17,712 bases of DNA from Rhodocyclaceae bacterium UBA2346 (GCA_002344625.1 DDUE01000046.1:1-17712), one strand, 5' to 3'. Counted from the first letter of the stretch, positions 1-8,949 are shown. Numbers and translations are program-made. Notes: a model not told the origin generated them from the sequence alone.

Positions 1-1362
1 CATCCAGATTGACATTCGGCGATGCAATCTTGGCACTTCGATGCCGGGCCGAATAGGCCAGCGGGGGATGTGGGAAGTCCCTTTGTAGTCGTTCGGGAAT
101 TTAGTGAGATGTGATGATGTCATCTCCTTTGCATGGGACGCGACCTCTTCCAGTAGCCCTGCCCACCGATGCAGCGCTATTTGGCGCTCCTCGAAGTAGT
201 CGTACTGGTTGTAGATCCCTTCTACATCACGCACCTTGTGGTTCAGTGCCCGTTCGGCCACAAATCGATCTATACCCAGCGCCGCCATGTGGGTGCGGGC
301 GGTGCGACGCATATCGTGCACGGTGAAGTGTTCAATGTGGTCCAGTGGCAGGCGGCATAGTGCGACGTTTAGTGTGTCCGGGCTGATGTGACCGAAACGG
401 TTCTTTCTTGGCACGCCGCCCTTCGTGTGGATCAGCCGCCGCGCTGGGAACACGTACTCGCTATTGCACGAGAACACCCGGACCTCTTCCAGCCAACGCA
501 GCACTGGAACAGCCAACGGGATGTCGATGGACTGGCCCATCTTCGTGCGCGACGGGTGCAGCGACCAGACGCCTCGTTCAAGGTCGAACTCCGACCACTT
601 GGCCGACAGCAGTTCCATCTTGCGCACGCATAAGGCAAGCAGCAGCCACACCGCCAGTTCGTTCGGGCGGCCAAAGTTCGGCGTGTCCAGCATAGCCTTC
701 GCAAATGCTGCGAGTTCATCGCGGTTCAGCCAGCGCTGCCGTGATGTCTCGGTGCCACCGGCGTCGGAGATCTCGAATCCGGAGACCGGATTGGCGTCGA
801 TCCACCGGCGCTTCACGGCGAAGTGAAACATGCGGAACAGGTAGCGCAGCGCATCGTTGGCCACGGTCGGCGCGCCCGCGTCGAGGATGCGTGTGAGCAC
901 CTTGTCGACGTGCAGCGGCCGGACGTCCGTTACACCGAGCTTGCCGATCGCCGGATCGATGTGGCGGCGGATAACCCGCAGAACGACTTCTGGGTGCTTG
1001 TGGACCTTGGCGATGTGACGCTCGTACCAGGCCTGGGCGAGGGCCGCAACGGTGGTCAGCTCCTGGGCCTTGAGCCGCTCGGCCCGTTTCTCCGCTGCAA
1101 CGTCCACGCCCTGCTGGATGCGTGCCCGGTTCAGGCGCGCCGCCTCGCGGGCATCCTTGAGCGATAGGTCGGGATAGCGGCCGAGCACCTTCTCGCGAGC
1201 ACTGCCGCCGAAGCGGTAGCGAAGGATCCACGATGCCTGGCCCTTCCGCGCGCCGGCGGTCGTAGCCACGAAGTTGAGGCCCCCGCCGATGCCACGATGC
1301 ATGGCTCCTGCCGTGAGCCATGCTCTCAGCGTCTTGTCAGTGACGCGTTCTGTCTCAGTCAT
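1..1362 (-). CDS. Tyrosine (P4-type) integrase, open at the left window edge
   Basis: Site-specific DNA recombinase expected to integrate and excise the mobile element lying left of the window. The frame is open for 454 codons from the ATG at 1362 to base 1, with no stop yet. Residues about 1-100 form the arm-binding DUF4102-like N-domain (FRYR/GRYPDLSLKDAR type), about 105-190 the core-binding SAM-like domain, and 210-400 the catalytic domain. The catalytic set is complete: R247 (in LCVRKMEL), K274, H349-x-x-R352 (HDMR), H375 and nucleophile Y384 (GIYNQYDYFEER). A GGAG eight bases before the ATG supports this start. The catalytic domain ends near residue 405, so only a short tail of uncertain length is outside the window. 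It is transcribed away from the core genes, with its promoter region facing yicC. The target site is not identified. Confidence 0.9.
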   Translation of the reverse strand, partial: MTETERVTDKTLRAWLTAGAMHRGIGGGLNFVATTAGARKGQASWILRYRFGGSAREKVLGRYPDLSLKDAREAARLNRARIQQGVDVAAEKRAERLKAQELTTVAALAQAWYERHIAKVHKHPEVVLRVIRRHIDPAIGKLGVTDVRPLHVDKVLTRILDAGAPTVANDALRYLFRMFHFAVKRRWIDANPVSGFEISDAGGTETSRQRWLNRDELAAFAKAMLDTPNFGRPNELAVWLLLALCVRKMELLSAKWSEFDLERGVWSLHPSRTKMGQSIDIPLAVPVLRWLEEVRVFSCNSEYVFPARRLIHTKGGVPRKNRFGHISPDTLNVALCRLPLDHIEHFTVHDMRRTARTHMAALGIDRFVAERALNHKVRDVEGIYNQYDYFEERQIALHRWAGLLEEVASHAKEMTSSHLTKFPNDYKGTSHIPRWPIRPGIEVPRLHRRMSIWM

Positions 1363-1393
1363 AGCGCGATCTCCACAGCGATTCACGAAGAAC

Positions 1394-1466
1394 CTGTGTG
1401 GTAAATATTCGGGCGCTGATCCCGACATCGCGGGGGACAGAATTTCCCACACGATTTACCACACAG
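1394..1466. repeat. 13-bp perfect inverted repeat upstream of the left integrase gene
   Basis: The arms CTGTGTGGTAAAT (1394-1406) and ATTTACCACACAG (1454-1466) are exact reverse complements separated by 47 bases. They lie 32 to 104 bases upstream of the integrase start. Paired sites at this position are usually integrase arm-type sites or an operator for the integrase promoter. Which of these applies here is inference. Confidence 0.75.
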
Positions 1467-1501
1467 AAATCGTGCGCTACGCTGAAATCGCCTGCAACCT
1501 T

Positions 1502-1568
1502 ATGGCACCAAAAACCACCGCAACCGACTGATTTTTCAGGGTTTTGGTGGCATTGAGACCCCCTGAAA
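1502..1568. repeat. Overlapping inverted repeats between yicC and the integrase; candidate att region
   Basis: Two nested symmetries occupy the 67 bases after the yicC stop codon. An imperfect pair (1502-1516 with 1540-1553, GGCACCAAAAACC against GGTTTTGGTGGC) overlaps an exact pair TTTCAGGG (1534-1541) and CCCTGAAA (1561-1568). The second pair could end yicC transcription, but no clear T-run follows on the minus strand. The region could equally hold the junction of the left element. The second copy needed to define an att site is outside the window. Confidence 0.4.
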
Positions 1569-1570
1569 CC

Positions 1571-2437
1571 TCACTCTACGTTCTGCACCTGCTCCCGCAT
1601 CTGCTCGATCAGCACCTTGAGCTCCATCGCGACCCCGCTCACGTCGGTGGCGGCCGATTTCGAGCCGAGGGTGTTGGCTTCGCGGTTGAGCTCTTGCATC
1701 AGGAAGTCCAGCCGCTTTCCGGCCGAGCCACCGCTTTTCAGGATCCGCTCGACTTCGTCGAGGTGGGTGTTGAGGCGGCTCAGCTCCTCGGCCACGTCGA
1801 TGCGCTGCGCGTACAGTGCGACCTCCTGGCGAATACGGTCTTCGTCGAGCGCGGCGGCGGCATCGCGCAGGCGGGCGGCGAGCTTTTCCTGGTGTTCGGC
1901 GACGATCGCGGGTACACGCGGCTGCACTTCGACGACCAGTGCGCGCATCCGCTCGATGCGCTCGGTGATCATCGCGGCCAGCTTCTCGCCTTCGCGGCGG
2001 CGGCTGGCAACCAGATCGTCGAGTGCTTCGCGCGCCAGGGCGCTGATCTCGGGCAGCAGCTGCTCGAAGTCCAGCCCGTCGTCCGCGAGCATGCCAGGCC
2101 AGCGCAGGATCTCGCCCACCGTCAGGCGGGCGCAGGCCGGGACTTTGGCCAGCACCGTCTCCTGGGCGGCTGCGAGCTGGGTTAGCAGGGTCGAATTGAG
2201 CGCGAGCTCGGCGCTGCCTGCGCCGGTGCTCTGCAGGTTGAGACGACATTCGACTTTGCCGCGGCTCAGGCGCGCGGTCATCAGTTCGCGAATCGCCGGC
2301 TCGCAGGCGCGCAGGTCGTCGCCCATGCGAAAGAACAGGTCGAGATAGCGCGAATTGACGCTACGCAATTCGAGATGCAGGCTGACGTGGCCGAGATCAC
2401 GCTTTTGCACCGCAAAGCCGGTCATGCTATGGATCAT
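1571..2437 (-). CDS. yicC: YicC/YloC family endoribonuclease
   Basis: Protein of 288 aa, almost the same length as E. coli YicC (287 aa). It starts MIHSMTGFA, has the N-terminal block with LRSVNSRYLDLFFRM and LSRGKVECRLNL, and ends with the conserved block REANTLGSKS followed by ELKVLIEQMREQVQNVE, which nearly repeats the E. coli C-terminus. The family is a metal-dependent endoribonuclease linked in enterobacteria to small-RNA turnover. The frame stays open upstream to 3658, but that extension lies antisense to the kinase gene. The ATG at 2437 has CGGAG eight bases before it and gives the family N-terminus, so it is chosen. The gene is divergent from the kinase-rph run, matching the yicC/rph neighbourhood in E. 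coli. In many betaproteobacteria gmk follows yicC; here the integrase lies there instead. Confidence 0.96.
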   Translation of the reverse strand: MIHSMTGFAVQKRDLGHVSLHLELRSVNSRYLDLFFRMGDDLRACEPAIRELMTARLSRGKVECRLNLQSTGAGSAELALNSTLLTQLAAAQETVLAKVPACARLTVGEILRWPGMLADDGLDFEQLLPEISALAREALDDLVASRRREGEKLAAMITERIERMRALVVEVQPRVPAIVAEHQEKLAARLRDAAAALDEDRIRQEVALYAQRIDVAEELSRLNTHLDEVERILKSGGSAGKRLDFLMQELNREANTLGSKSAATDVSGVAMELKVLIEQMREQVQNVE

Positions 2438-2656
2438 CTGGGACTCCGGGTAAAGTGGATGGAATGGCCCAATTATCCAGCATGTGCGAACGGGATCGCG
2501 ATTTCCCTGCATGAATTCGGCACCAGCGCGGACGTTCGTGAGCGCCTGGCCGCGCCCCAGGCCCCGTCCCGACACAAGTTGGCAACCGCCGGCGTCATCT
2601 CGGATTACACTGAACCACCTTGACGGCGCCAGGCGCCCCGACCACGCCTCGACACG
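2438..2656. promoter_or_regulatory. Divergent intergenic region between yicC and the kinase gene
   Basis: This 219-base spacer must hold promoters for both directions. For yicC, a minus-strand GATAAT-like -10 is visible near 2475, without a convincing -35. For the kinase run, TTGGCA (about 2579) is followed at a slightly long spacing by an AT-containing GATTACACT stretch (about 2603-2611). Neither assignment is strong, and nothing else stands out. Confidence 0.3.
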
Positions 2657-3604
2657 ATGCCTCCGCAAATCAACGCCGCGCTGCCCCCCGGATATCAACT
2701 CGATCAGTACCGTATCGAGCGGCAGCTTTCGCTCGGCGGCTTTTCGATCGTGTATCTCGCTTTCGATCCGGAAGGCTTGCCGGTCGCGGTCAAGGAGTAT
2801 CTGCCCAACTCGCTCGCGTTGCGCAAGGACGGTCAGACCTCGCCCCAGGTGCCTGCCGAGAACCAGCCCGCGTTTCGCTATGGCATGAAGTGCTTCTTCG
2901 AGGAAGGCCGGGCGCTGGCCAAGCTGATGCATCCCAACGTGGTGCGCGTGCTCAACTTCTTTCGCGCCAACGACACCGTCTACATGGTGATGCAGTTCGA
3001 GCAGGGCCGTACCCTCAACGAATACATCGGCAAGCATCGCGGCGAGGTGCGAGAGCGCTTCATCCGCGGTGTATTCACCCGCATGCTCAACGGCTTGCGC
3101 GAAGTGCATGCCCACAAGCTGCTGCACCTCGACATCAAGCCGTCCAACATCTACCTGCGCACCGACGGCACGCCGGTGCTGCTCGATTTCGGCGCCGCAC
3201 GCCAGACCCTGATGACCGACCAGCCCATCCTCAAGCCGATGTACACCCCGGGTTTCGCCTCGCCCGAGCAATATCAGCATCGCGACGCGCTCGGCCCGTG
3301 GAGCGACATCTACAGCGTCGGGGCCAGCCTGTATACCTGTGTGGTGGGCACCGCACCGCCGCGCTCCGATGAGCGGGTCAAGGAAGACGCGCTGGTGCCG
3401 GTCACGCGCACGCACGCGTCGCGCTACTCCGAGCAGTTGCTGCAGACCATCGAATGGTGCCTGAAGCTCGACCCGCTGCAACGCCCCCAAAGCGTCTATT
3501 CGCTGCAAAAGGCGCTGATGCGCAAGGAGGCGGGCGAGGCCATGCCGGCAACCTGGTACGCCGATATCGGCACGCGACTCAAGTCCTTCATCGGACGCAC
3601 TTGA
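2657..3604 (+). CDS. Hanks-type serine/threonine protein kinase
   Basis: Soluble protein kinase of 315 aa made of one kinase domain with no membrane segment or sensor domain. The main Hanks motifs are present: a divergent glycine loop LGGFSIVY (26-33), ATP-binding lysine K46 in VAVKEYLP, an alpha-C glutamate in FFEEGRAL (82-83), catalytic loop HLDIKPSN (H157, D159, K161, N164; HLD in place of HRD), metal-binding DFG (177-179) and SPE (202-204). It is therefore predicted to be active. The next gene encodes a PP2C phosphatase 10 bases downstream, so the two probably set the phosphorylation of shared targets. No strong ribosome-binding site precedes this ATG, but the kinase domain begins 15-20 residues later, which suits it. 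Substrates cannot be deduced. Confidence 0.92.
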   Translation: MPPQINAALPPGYQLDQYRIERQLSLGGFSIVYLAFDPEGLPVAVKEYLPNSLALRKDGQTSPQVPAENQPAFRYGMKCFFEEGRALAKLMHPNVVRVLNFFRANDTVYMVMQFEQGRTLNEYIGKHRGEVRERFIRGVFTRMLNGLREVHAHKLLHLDIKPSNIYLRTDGTPVLLDFGAARQTLMTDQPILKPMYTPGFASPEQYQHRDALGPWSDIYSVGASLYTCVVGTAPPRSDERVKEDALVPVTRTHASRYSEQLLQTIEWCLKLDPLQRPQSVYSLQKALMRKEAGEAMPATWYADIGTRLKSFIGRT

Positions 3605-3614
3605 GGTCAGCCCA

Positions 3615-4532
3615 GTGAAGTTCACCATCTTCCAAGAGAGCCGTATCGGCCGGCGCAAGGCAAATCAGGACCGCACCGCCTACAGTTATTCGCGCGATGC
3701 CCTGCTGATGATCGTCGCCGACGGCATGGGCGGGCATCTGCATGGCGAGATTGCCGCGCAGATCTCGGTGCAGTTCATCACCGAAGCCTTTCAGCGCGAG
3801 GCCACGCCAGCCCTGCCCGACCCGATTTTCTTCCTGTCGCGGGCACTCACCAACGCCCACAACGCGATCGTCGACTACGCTTTCGACAAGCACCTGCCCG
3901 AGGCCCCCCGCACCACCGTGGTGGCATGTATCGTCCAGGAAGGCTTCGCCTACTGGGCGCATGCCGGCGATTCGCGCCTGTACACGCTGCGACGCGGCCG
4001 GATCGCGGTGCGCACCCGCGACCATTCGCGCGTGCAGATGATGATGGACCAGGGCCTGCTCGACGAAGCGGGCGCCGCAAACCATCCCGGCCGCAACCGC
4101 ATCTACAGCTGCCTCGGCGGCAATCACCCCCCGCAGATCGAGTACTCGAAGCCGTTCCAGCTGCGCGACGGCGACATCGTGATGCTGTGCTCCGACGGTT
4201 TGTGGGGCCCCCTCAAGGACGACGACGTGCTGGCCGGCCTGGCCGGCGCCGACGTGATGCAGGCCGTCCCAAAGCTGCTCGACCACTCGGAAGCGCTTGC
4301 CGGCAAGCTGTGCGACAACCTTTCGATGGTTGCGATGTGCTGGCAGGACGATACCGGCGCGGTCGCGGGCGACTCGATCTCGACCCGCACCATGGCGCAG
4401 GACCGCTTCACCACCCGGCTCGACACGTTCGACCGCAACCGCAGCTCGGCCAACGCATTCGATCTCACCGAAGACGAAATCGAACGCGCGATCGCCGAGA
4501 TCAACTCAGCCATCCAGAAATTCAGCAAATAG
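3615..4532 (+). CDS. PP2C-family serine/threonine phosphatase
   Basis: Metal-dependent protein phosphatase of 305 aa, expected to reverse phosphorylation by the kinase encoded just upstream. PP2C motifs with their metal ligands are present in order: NQDR (D19), VADGMGGH (D36, G37), AHAGDSRLY (D119), LCSDGLWG (D194) and CDNLSMV (D234). No transmembrane segment or fused sensor is visible. Residues about 245-305 form an acidic, polar tail after the catalytic domain. The start is GTG at 3615, preceded by TGAGG about ten bases upstream, and the spacer after the kinase stop is only 10 bases, which indicates one transcript. The gene ends seven bases before rph. Confidence 0.93.
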   Translation: MKFTIFQESRIGRRKANQDRTAYSYSRDALLMIVADGMGGHLHGEIAAQISVQFITEAFQREATPALPDPIFFLSRALTNAHNAIVDYAFDKHLPEAPRTTVVACIVQEGFAYWAHAGDSRLYTLRRGRIAVRTRDHSRVQMMMDQGLLDEAGAANHPGRNRIYSCLGGNHPPQIEYSKPFQLRDGDIVMLCSDGLWGPLKDDDVLAGLAGADVMQAVPKLLDHSEALAGKLCDNLSMVAMCWQDDTGAVAGDSISTRTMAQDRFTTRLDTFDRNRSSANAFDLTEDEIERAIAEINSAIQKFSK

Positions 4533-4539
4533 GACCGCA

Positions 4540-5256
4540 ATGCGCCCCAGCAACCGCAAGCCCGACCAACTCCGCCCCATCCGGATCACCCGCAACTACA
4601 CCCGCCATGCCGAAGGCTCGGTGCTGATCGAGTTCGGCGACACCCGGGTGCTATGTACCGCCAGCGTCGAAGACAACGTTCCGCCTTTTCTGCGCGGCAG
4701 AGGGCAGGGCTGGCTCACCGCCGAGTACGGCATGTTGCCGCGCTCGACCCACACCCGCAGCGCCCGCGAGGCCGCCAAAGGCAAGCAGAGCGGCCGCACC
4801 CAGGAGATCCAGCGCCTGATCGGCCGCAGCCTGCGCGCGGCGGTGGATCTCAAAGCCCTGGGCGAACGTCAGGTCATCATCGACTGCGACGTGCTGCAGG
4901 CGGACGGCGGCACCCGCACCGCGTCGATCACCGGCGCATGCGTGGCCGTGCACGATGCGCTCGAACGCCTCGTCGCCACCGGCAAGCTGGCGAGCAATCC
5001 GATGCACACGCTGGTCGCCGCGGTCTCGGTCGGCATCGTCGCCGGCGAGGCGGTGCTCGACCTCGACTATGAAGAAGACGCGGCCTGCGACACCGACATG
5101 AACGTGGTCATGATGGCCGGCGGCGGTTTCATCGAAGTACAAGGCACCGCCGAAGGCCAGGCGTTCAGCCACGCCGAACTCGACGCCCTGCTGCGACTGG
5201 CCGAACGCGGTATCGCCGAGCTGGTCGAAGCGCAGAAAGCGACCCTCGCCGGCTGA
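4540..5256 (+). CDS. rph: Ribonuclease PH
   Basis: Phosphate-dependent 3'-5' exoribonuclease that trims the 3' ends of tRNA precursors and takes part in rRNA turnover; the family forms a hexameric ring. The protein has 238 aa, the length of intact E. coli RNase PH. Landmarks are [14 protein letters not shown] (57-70), the phosphate-binding stretch [15 protein letters not shown] (85-99), [19 protein letters not shown] (115-133) and the acidic site DTDMNVV with D180 and D186. The ATG at 4540 follows AGGACC and gives the conserved [10 protein letters not shown]-terminus; the longer open frame upstream overlaps the phosphatase gene and is not coding. It lies between the phosphatase gene and rdgB in a compact run. 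Confidence 0.97.
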   Translation: MRPSNRKPDQLRPIRITRNYTRHAEGSVLIEFGDTRVLCTASVEDNVPPFLRGRGQGWLTAEYGMLPRSTHTRSAREAAKGKQSGRTQEIQRLIGRSLRAAVDLKALGERQVIIDCDVLQADGGTRTASITGACVAVHDALERLVATGKLASNPMHTLVAAVSVGIVAGEAVLDLDYEEDAACDTDMNVVMMAGGGFIEVQGTAEGQAFSHAELDALLRLAERGIAELVEAQKATLAG

Positions 5257-5270
5257 AAGGAGTATCCGCC

Positions 5271-5867
5271 ATGCTCGACCGCCTCGTCCTCGCCAGCAAC
5301 AACGCCAAGAAGGCCGCGGAGCTCGCTGCGCTGCTTGCGCCGCTGGGCATCACGGTAGTGCCGCAATCCGATTTCGATGTGCCCGAGGCCGACGAACCCC
5401 ATCCGACCTTCGTCGAGAACGCACTGGCCAAGGCCCGCCATGCCGCGATGCTGACCGGTCTGCCGGCCATCGCCGACGACTCTGGCCTGTGCGTCACCGT
5501 CCTGGGCGGCGCCCCGGGCGTCATGTCCGCCCGCTATGCCGGCGAGCCCCGCTCGGATGCGCGCAACAATGCGCTGCTGCTCGAGCGCCTGGCCGGCGAG
5601 CACGACCGGCACGCGTATTTTTACTCGGTGGTGGTTCTGGTACGACATGCCGACGACCCGCGCCCGTTGATCGCCGACGGCGAGTGGCACGGCGAGATCC
5701 TCGAGACACCGCGCGGCGAAGGCGGATTCGGCTATGACCCGCTGTTCCACATTCCCGAACTCGAACAAACGGCGGCCGAACTCGACCCGCCGCTCAAGAA
5801 CACCCTCAGCCATCGCGGCGCGGCCATGCGCCACCTGCTCCAGCGCCTGCAGAGCGGCGAGGTCTGA
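5271..5867 (+). CDS. rdgB: XTP/dITP pyrophosphatase (Ham1/RdgB)
   Basis: House-cleaning enzyme that hydrolyses non-canonical purine nucleotides (dITP, XTP, ITP) to the monophosphate and pyrophosphate, keeping them out of DNA and RNA. Length is 198 aa (E. coli 197). Family motifs are SNNAKK (9-14), FVENALAKA (47-55), the catalytic DDSGL (D69, D70), GFGYDPLF (152-159) and SHR (180-182). A strong ribosome-binding site, AAAGGAG, lies eight bases before the ATG. It is 14 bases after rph and 11 before hemW, so it is almost certainly cotranscribed with them; the rph-rdgB-hemW order recurs in betaproteobacteria. Confidence 0.97.
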   Translation: MLDRLVLASNNAKKAAELAALLAPLGITVVPQSDFDVPEADEPHPTFVENALAKARHAAMLTGLPAIADDSGLCVTVLGGAPGVMSARYAGEPRSDARNNALLLERLAGEHDRHAYFYSVVVLVRHADDPRPLIADGEWHGEILETPRGEGGFGYDPLFHIPELEQTAAELDPPLKNTLSHRGAAMRHLLQRLQSGEV

Positions 5868-5878
5868 TTCATACCGCC

Positions 5879-7108
5879 ATGAAAGTCATTCCACTGGTCG
5901 CAAGAGCCCCCGCGGCGGGCACGCCGGATCCGGCACGCCCCGCCCTCGCGAGTTCGCCGCCGCTGTCGCTGTACGTGCATTACCCCTGGTGCGTCAAGAA
6001 ATGCCCGTATTGCGACTTCAATTCGCATGCGTTGCGCGGTGACGGCCACGCCCTCGACGGCGACACCGAGCGCGCCTACATCGACGCCCTGCTGGCCGAC
6101 ATCGAATCCGCCCTGCCGCAGGTGTGGGGCCGCCGGGTGCTTTCGGTGTTCATCGGAGGCGGCACCCCCAGCCTGATGTCGGCCGCCGCGCTCGACCGGC
6201 TGCTGACCGGCATCCGGACGCTGCTGATGCTCGACCCCCTGGCCGAGATCACGCTCGAGGCCAACCCCGGCACTTTCGAGGCCGCGCGCTTTCGCGACTA
6301 CCGCGCCGCCGGCGTCAATCGCCTGTCGATCGGCGTGCAGAGTTTCGACGACGACCAGCTCGCCCAGCTCGGCCGCATTCATGACGGCAACGCCGCGCGG
6401 CGTGCGATCGAGATCGCACTCGCACACTTCGAGCGGGTGAACATCGACTTGATGTACGCCCTGCCACGGCAAACCCTTGCTGCCGCGCTGCGCGACCTCG
6501 ACACCGCCCTCGCCTTCGGGCCGGGCCACCTGTCGTGCTACCAGCTCACGCTCGAGCCCAACACCCCGTTTCACCACGCCCCGCCGCCGCTACCCGACGG
6601 CGATCTCGCCGCCGACATGCAGGACGCCATCGAAGCACGGCTCGCCAGCGCCGGCTTCGAGCACTACGAGACGTCCGCCTTCGCCAAACCGGGCCAGCAA
6701 AGTCGCCACAACCTCAACTACTGGACCTTTGGTGACTACCTCGGCATCGGTGCCGGCGCGCACGGCAAGCTCTCCAGCCACACCGGCATCGTGCGCGAAA
6801 TGCGCCACAAGCACCCCGTCCGTTACCTCGAAGCCGCCGCGGGCCGCGACTTCGTCCAGGAACGGCGCGAAGTCGGCGTCGCCGACCTGCCCTTCGAATT
6901 CATGATGAACGCCCTGCGCCTCAACGGCGGGGTGCCGCTGACGCTGTTTCAGGCACGCACCGGCCTGCCTCTAGACACCATCGAACCGGCCCTGATCGCA
7001 GCACGCCAGGCCGGGCTGGTGAGCATCGCGGAAGAGCATGTCCGCCCTTCCGATACCGGGCGGCGCTTCCTCAACGACCTGCTCGGGCGCTTCCTGCCCG
7101 AGGACTGA
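5879..7108 (+). CDS. hemW: Radical SAM heme chaperone HemW
   Basis: Radical SAM protein of 409 aa, once annotated as oxygen-independent coproporphyrinogen III oxidase but now known as a heme chaperone that delivers heme to respiratory enzymes. The 4Fe-4S motif CX3CX2C is C38, C42, C45 (CVKKCPYCDF). GGGTPS (93-98) is part of the SAM site and HNLNYW (277-282) is the HemW-type heme motif. The motif is CVKKCPYC, the HemW form, so it is not called HemN. The first 28 residues are Pro/Ala-rich and poorly conserved, so the true start may be a few codons later, but no better site with a ribosome-binding sequence is seen. It is the last gene of the run and converges on sppA, with 10 bases between the stop codons. 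Confidence 0.94.
   Translation: MKVIPLVARAPAAGTPDPARPALASSPPLSLYVHYPWCVKKCPYCDFNSHALRGDGHALDGDTERAYIDALLADIESALPQVWGRRVLSVFIGGGTPSLMSAAALDRLLTGIRTLLMLDPLAEITLEANPGTFEAARFRDYRAAGVNRLSIGVQSFDDDQLAQLGRIHDGNAARRAIEIALAHFERVNIDLMYALPRQTLAAALRDLDTALAFGPGHLSCYQLTLEPNTPFHHAPPPLPDGDLAADMQDAIEARLASAGFEHYETSAFAKPGQQSRHNLNYWTFGDYLGIGAGAHGKLSSHTGIVREMRHKHPVRYLEAAAGRDFVQERREVGVADLPFEFMMNALRLNGGVPLTLFQARTGLPLDTIEPALIAARQAGLVSIAEEHVRPSDTGRRFLNDLLGRFLPED
7082..7102. terminator. GC-rich hairpin at the hemW/sppA convergence
   Basis: CTCGGGC and GCCCGAG form a perfect 7-bp stem with a 7-base loop inside the last codons of hemW, just before the sppA 3' end. It could slow polymerase from both directions, but no T-run follows on either strand, so this is only a possible terminator. 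Confidence 0.3.
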
Positions 7109-7118
7109 ATCGATCCGA

Positions 7119-8948
7119 TCAGGGCGCCGCGCATAGGCAATGCACGTACTGGTGCCGGGGATCATTCCAGCCCGACAGCGCATCGAAATCGGTCCGTAAA
7201 ACCGCGAGCACTTGCTCGACCGGCGACGGACGGCTGGCGCGCGCCGGTAACTCGATACCCGTCATGTCGCTCAGGCGACGCATCAAGCGCTGCGCCGTCG
7301 AGAGGCTGGCCTCCGCCCACACGACCTCGTAGTCGCTCAGCCCGGCGCGGCTCGCAGTGGCCTTGAGCGCGGCATCGAGCCCCCCCAGCCCATCGACCAG
7401 CCCCAGCTTCTGGGCGGTTTCACCCGTCCATACGCGGCCGCGCGCGATCAGGTCGACCTCTTCCGGGCTCATCTTGCGCGCATCCCCCACCGTCTTCAGA
7501 AAACGCCGGTAGCCATGTTCGATGCCGATCTGCATCGCCCGCGCGGCGGCATCGTCGAGCGGACGGCGCGGATCGAAGGCGCCGGCCAGCGGCCCGGTGC
7601 TGACACCATCGACGGTGACCCCCAGGCGACCCAGCGGCTCCGCCACCTCGGGCATCATCGCAAAGATCCCGATCGAGCCGGTCAGGGTGGCCGGATGCGC
7701 CCAAATCTCATCCGCCCCCGCGGCGATCCAGTAGCCGCCCGAAGCGGCCGTGGAGCTCATCGACGCCACCACTGGCTTGCCGGCCTTGCGGGTCATTTCG
7801 AGCTCGCGCCGGATCACCTCCGATGCAAACGCACTGCCGCCGGGGCTGTCGATGCGCACCACCAGAGCTTTGATGCTTTCGTCGTCGCGCGCTTCGCGAA
7901 CCAGCTCGGCAAACGAGTCGCCGCCGACCGAGCCGGTGCTGCTGGTGCCGTCGATGATCCCCCCCTGAACCACCAGCACCGCAATCTTTGCGCTTGCAGG
8001 CGCCGCCAGCGCACGATGATGGGCGAGGTAATCGTCCACCGCGACCTGGTTGAAGTCGCCGTCGCCGTCCTCGCCGACCCGGTCCTTGAGCATCGCGGCC
8101 CATTCATCGCGGGTGCTCAGCCGGTCGACCAGCCCGGTGCGCTGCGCCGCCAGCGCCGCATCGCCACCGCTGGCCTCAAGCGCGGCGCCATAGTCGATCA
8201 CGTAGTTGTCGAGCACGTCGAGCGTGATCCTGCGGCTCGCCGAAACATCGTTGCGAAACACGTTCCACAAGCCGTCGAGGAGATCGCGCGAGTTGGCGCG
8301 GTCCTCGTCCGACATGTCGGTGCGGGTGAATGGCTCGCTGAACGACTTGTACTCACCCACCCTGAACACGTGCATCTTGATGCCGAGCTTGTCGAGCGCG
8401 CCCTTGAAATAGCTCACGTAGCGCGCCAAGCCGGTGACCAGCACGAAGCCGTCGGGCGCGAGATGCACTTCGTCGGCCACGCTCGCGAGGTAGTATTGAC
8501 CCTGGGTATAGCGTTCGCCGCGCGCCAGCACCGGCTTGCCACTGGTCTTGAAGGCTTCGATCGCGGTCCGCAGTTCAGCGAGCTTGGACAGCCCGGCGCC
8601 GTCGAGATCGTCCACCTCGATCACGAGCGCCTTGATGCGGTCATCCAGCCGCGCAGCCGCGATGGCCTCGGTCAGGTCGGATAGCGCAGTCTGCGGATCG
8701 GGCGCGCCACCGGCGCGCAGCAAGGCCAGCGGATCCTCGATTTCGCGTTGTTCCACCAGAACGCCGGACGGCGCAATCACCAATGCCGCGCTCGCGGGCA
8801 AGGGCAGTTCCGGGCGCATCAGCACCATGACGACGGCCACGACGACCAGAACGAACACCAGATTGAAAATGAGCACGCGCAGGCCATTCACGGCCCGCCA
8901 CAAGTAAACGAGGATTCTGCCGAAGAACCTGAACAGGCCGGTGATCAT
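7119..8948 (-). CDS. sppA: Signal peptide peptidase SppA, 67-kDa type
   Basis: Membrane-anchored serine protease that degrades signal peptides left after secretion. The protein has 609 aa, matching the long two-domain SppA class. One N-terminal membrane anchor (about residues 21-45, rich in V, L, F) is followed by two S49-type domains. The Ser-Lys dyad is K201 (GEYKSFSEPF) in the first domain and S403 (AASGGYW) in the second, as in E. coli SppA. The chosen ATG at 8948 is one base from the trmB stop and is preceded by GGAGAG at the right spacing, which indicates translational coupling. The longer in-frame start at 8975 would overlap trmB and adds nine polar residues ahead of the anchor. Confidence 0.93.
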   Translation of the reverse strand: MITGLFRFFGRILVYLWRAVNGLRVLIFNLVFVLVVVAVVMVLMRPELPLPASAALVIAPSGVLVEQREIEDPLALLRAGGAPDPQTALSDLTEAIAAARLDDRIKALVIEVDDLDGAGLSKLAELRTAIEAFKTSGKPVLARGERYTQGQYYLASVADEVHLAPDGFVLVTGLARYVSYFKGALDKLGIKMHVFRVGEYKSFSEPFTRTDMSDEDRANSRDLLDGLWNVFRNDVSASRRITLDVLDNYVIDYGAALEASGGDAALAAQRTGLVDRLSTRDEWAAMLKDRVGEDGDGDFNQVAVDDYLAHHRALAAPASAKIAVLVVQGGIIDGTSSTGSVGGDSFAELVREARDDESIKALVVRIDSPGGSAFASEVIRRELEMTRKAGKPVVASMSSTAASGGYWIAAGADEIWAHPATLTGSIGIFAMMPEVAEPLGRLGVTVDGVSTGPLAGAFDPRRPLDDAAARAMQIGIEHGYRRFLKTVGDARKMSPEEVDLIARGRVWTGETAQKLGLVDGLGGLDAALKATASRAGLSDYEVVWAEASLSTAQRLMRRLSDMTGIELPARASRPSPVEQVLAVLRTDFDALSGWNDPRHQYVHCLCAAP

Positions 8949-8949
8949 G

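Noticed and set aside
716..1321. Minus-strand open frame of 201 codons within the left integrase
   Set aside because: It is a shadow frame, very rich in Arg, Gly and Pro. The real integrase is in another minus frame that is open from 1362 to the window edge.
2438..3658. Upstream extension of the yicC frame to 695 codons
   Set aside because: The extension is antisense to the kinase gene, has no recognisable domain, and the YicC family N-terminus begins at 2437.
5879..7108. Oxygen-independent coproporphyrinogen III oxidase (HemN)
   Set aside because: The length, the CVKKCPYC motif and HNLNYW fit HemW, and the rdgB-hemW neighbourhood agrees.
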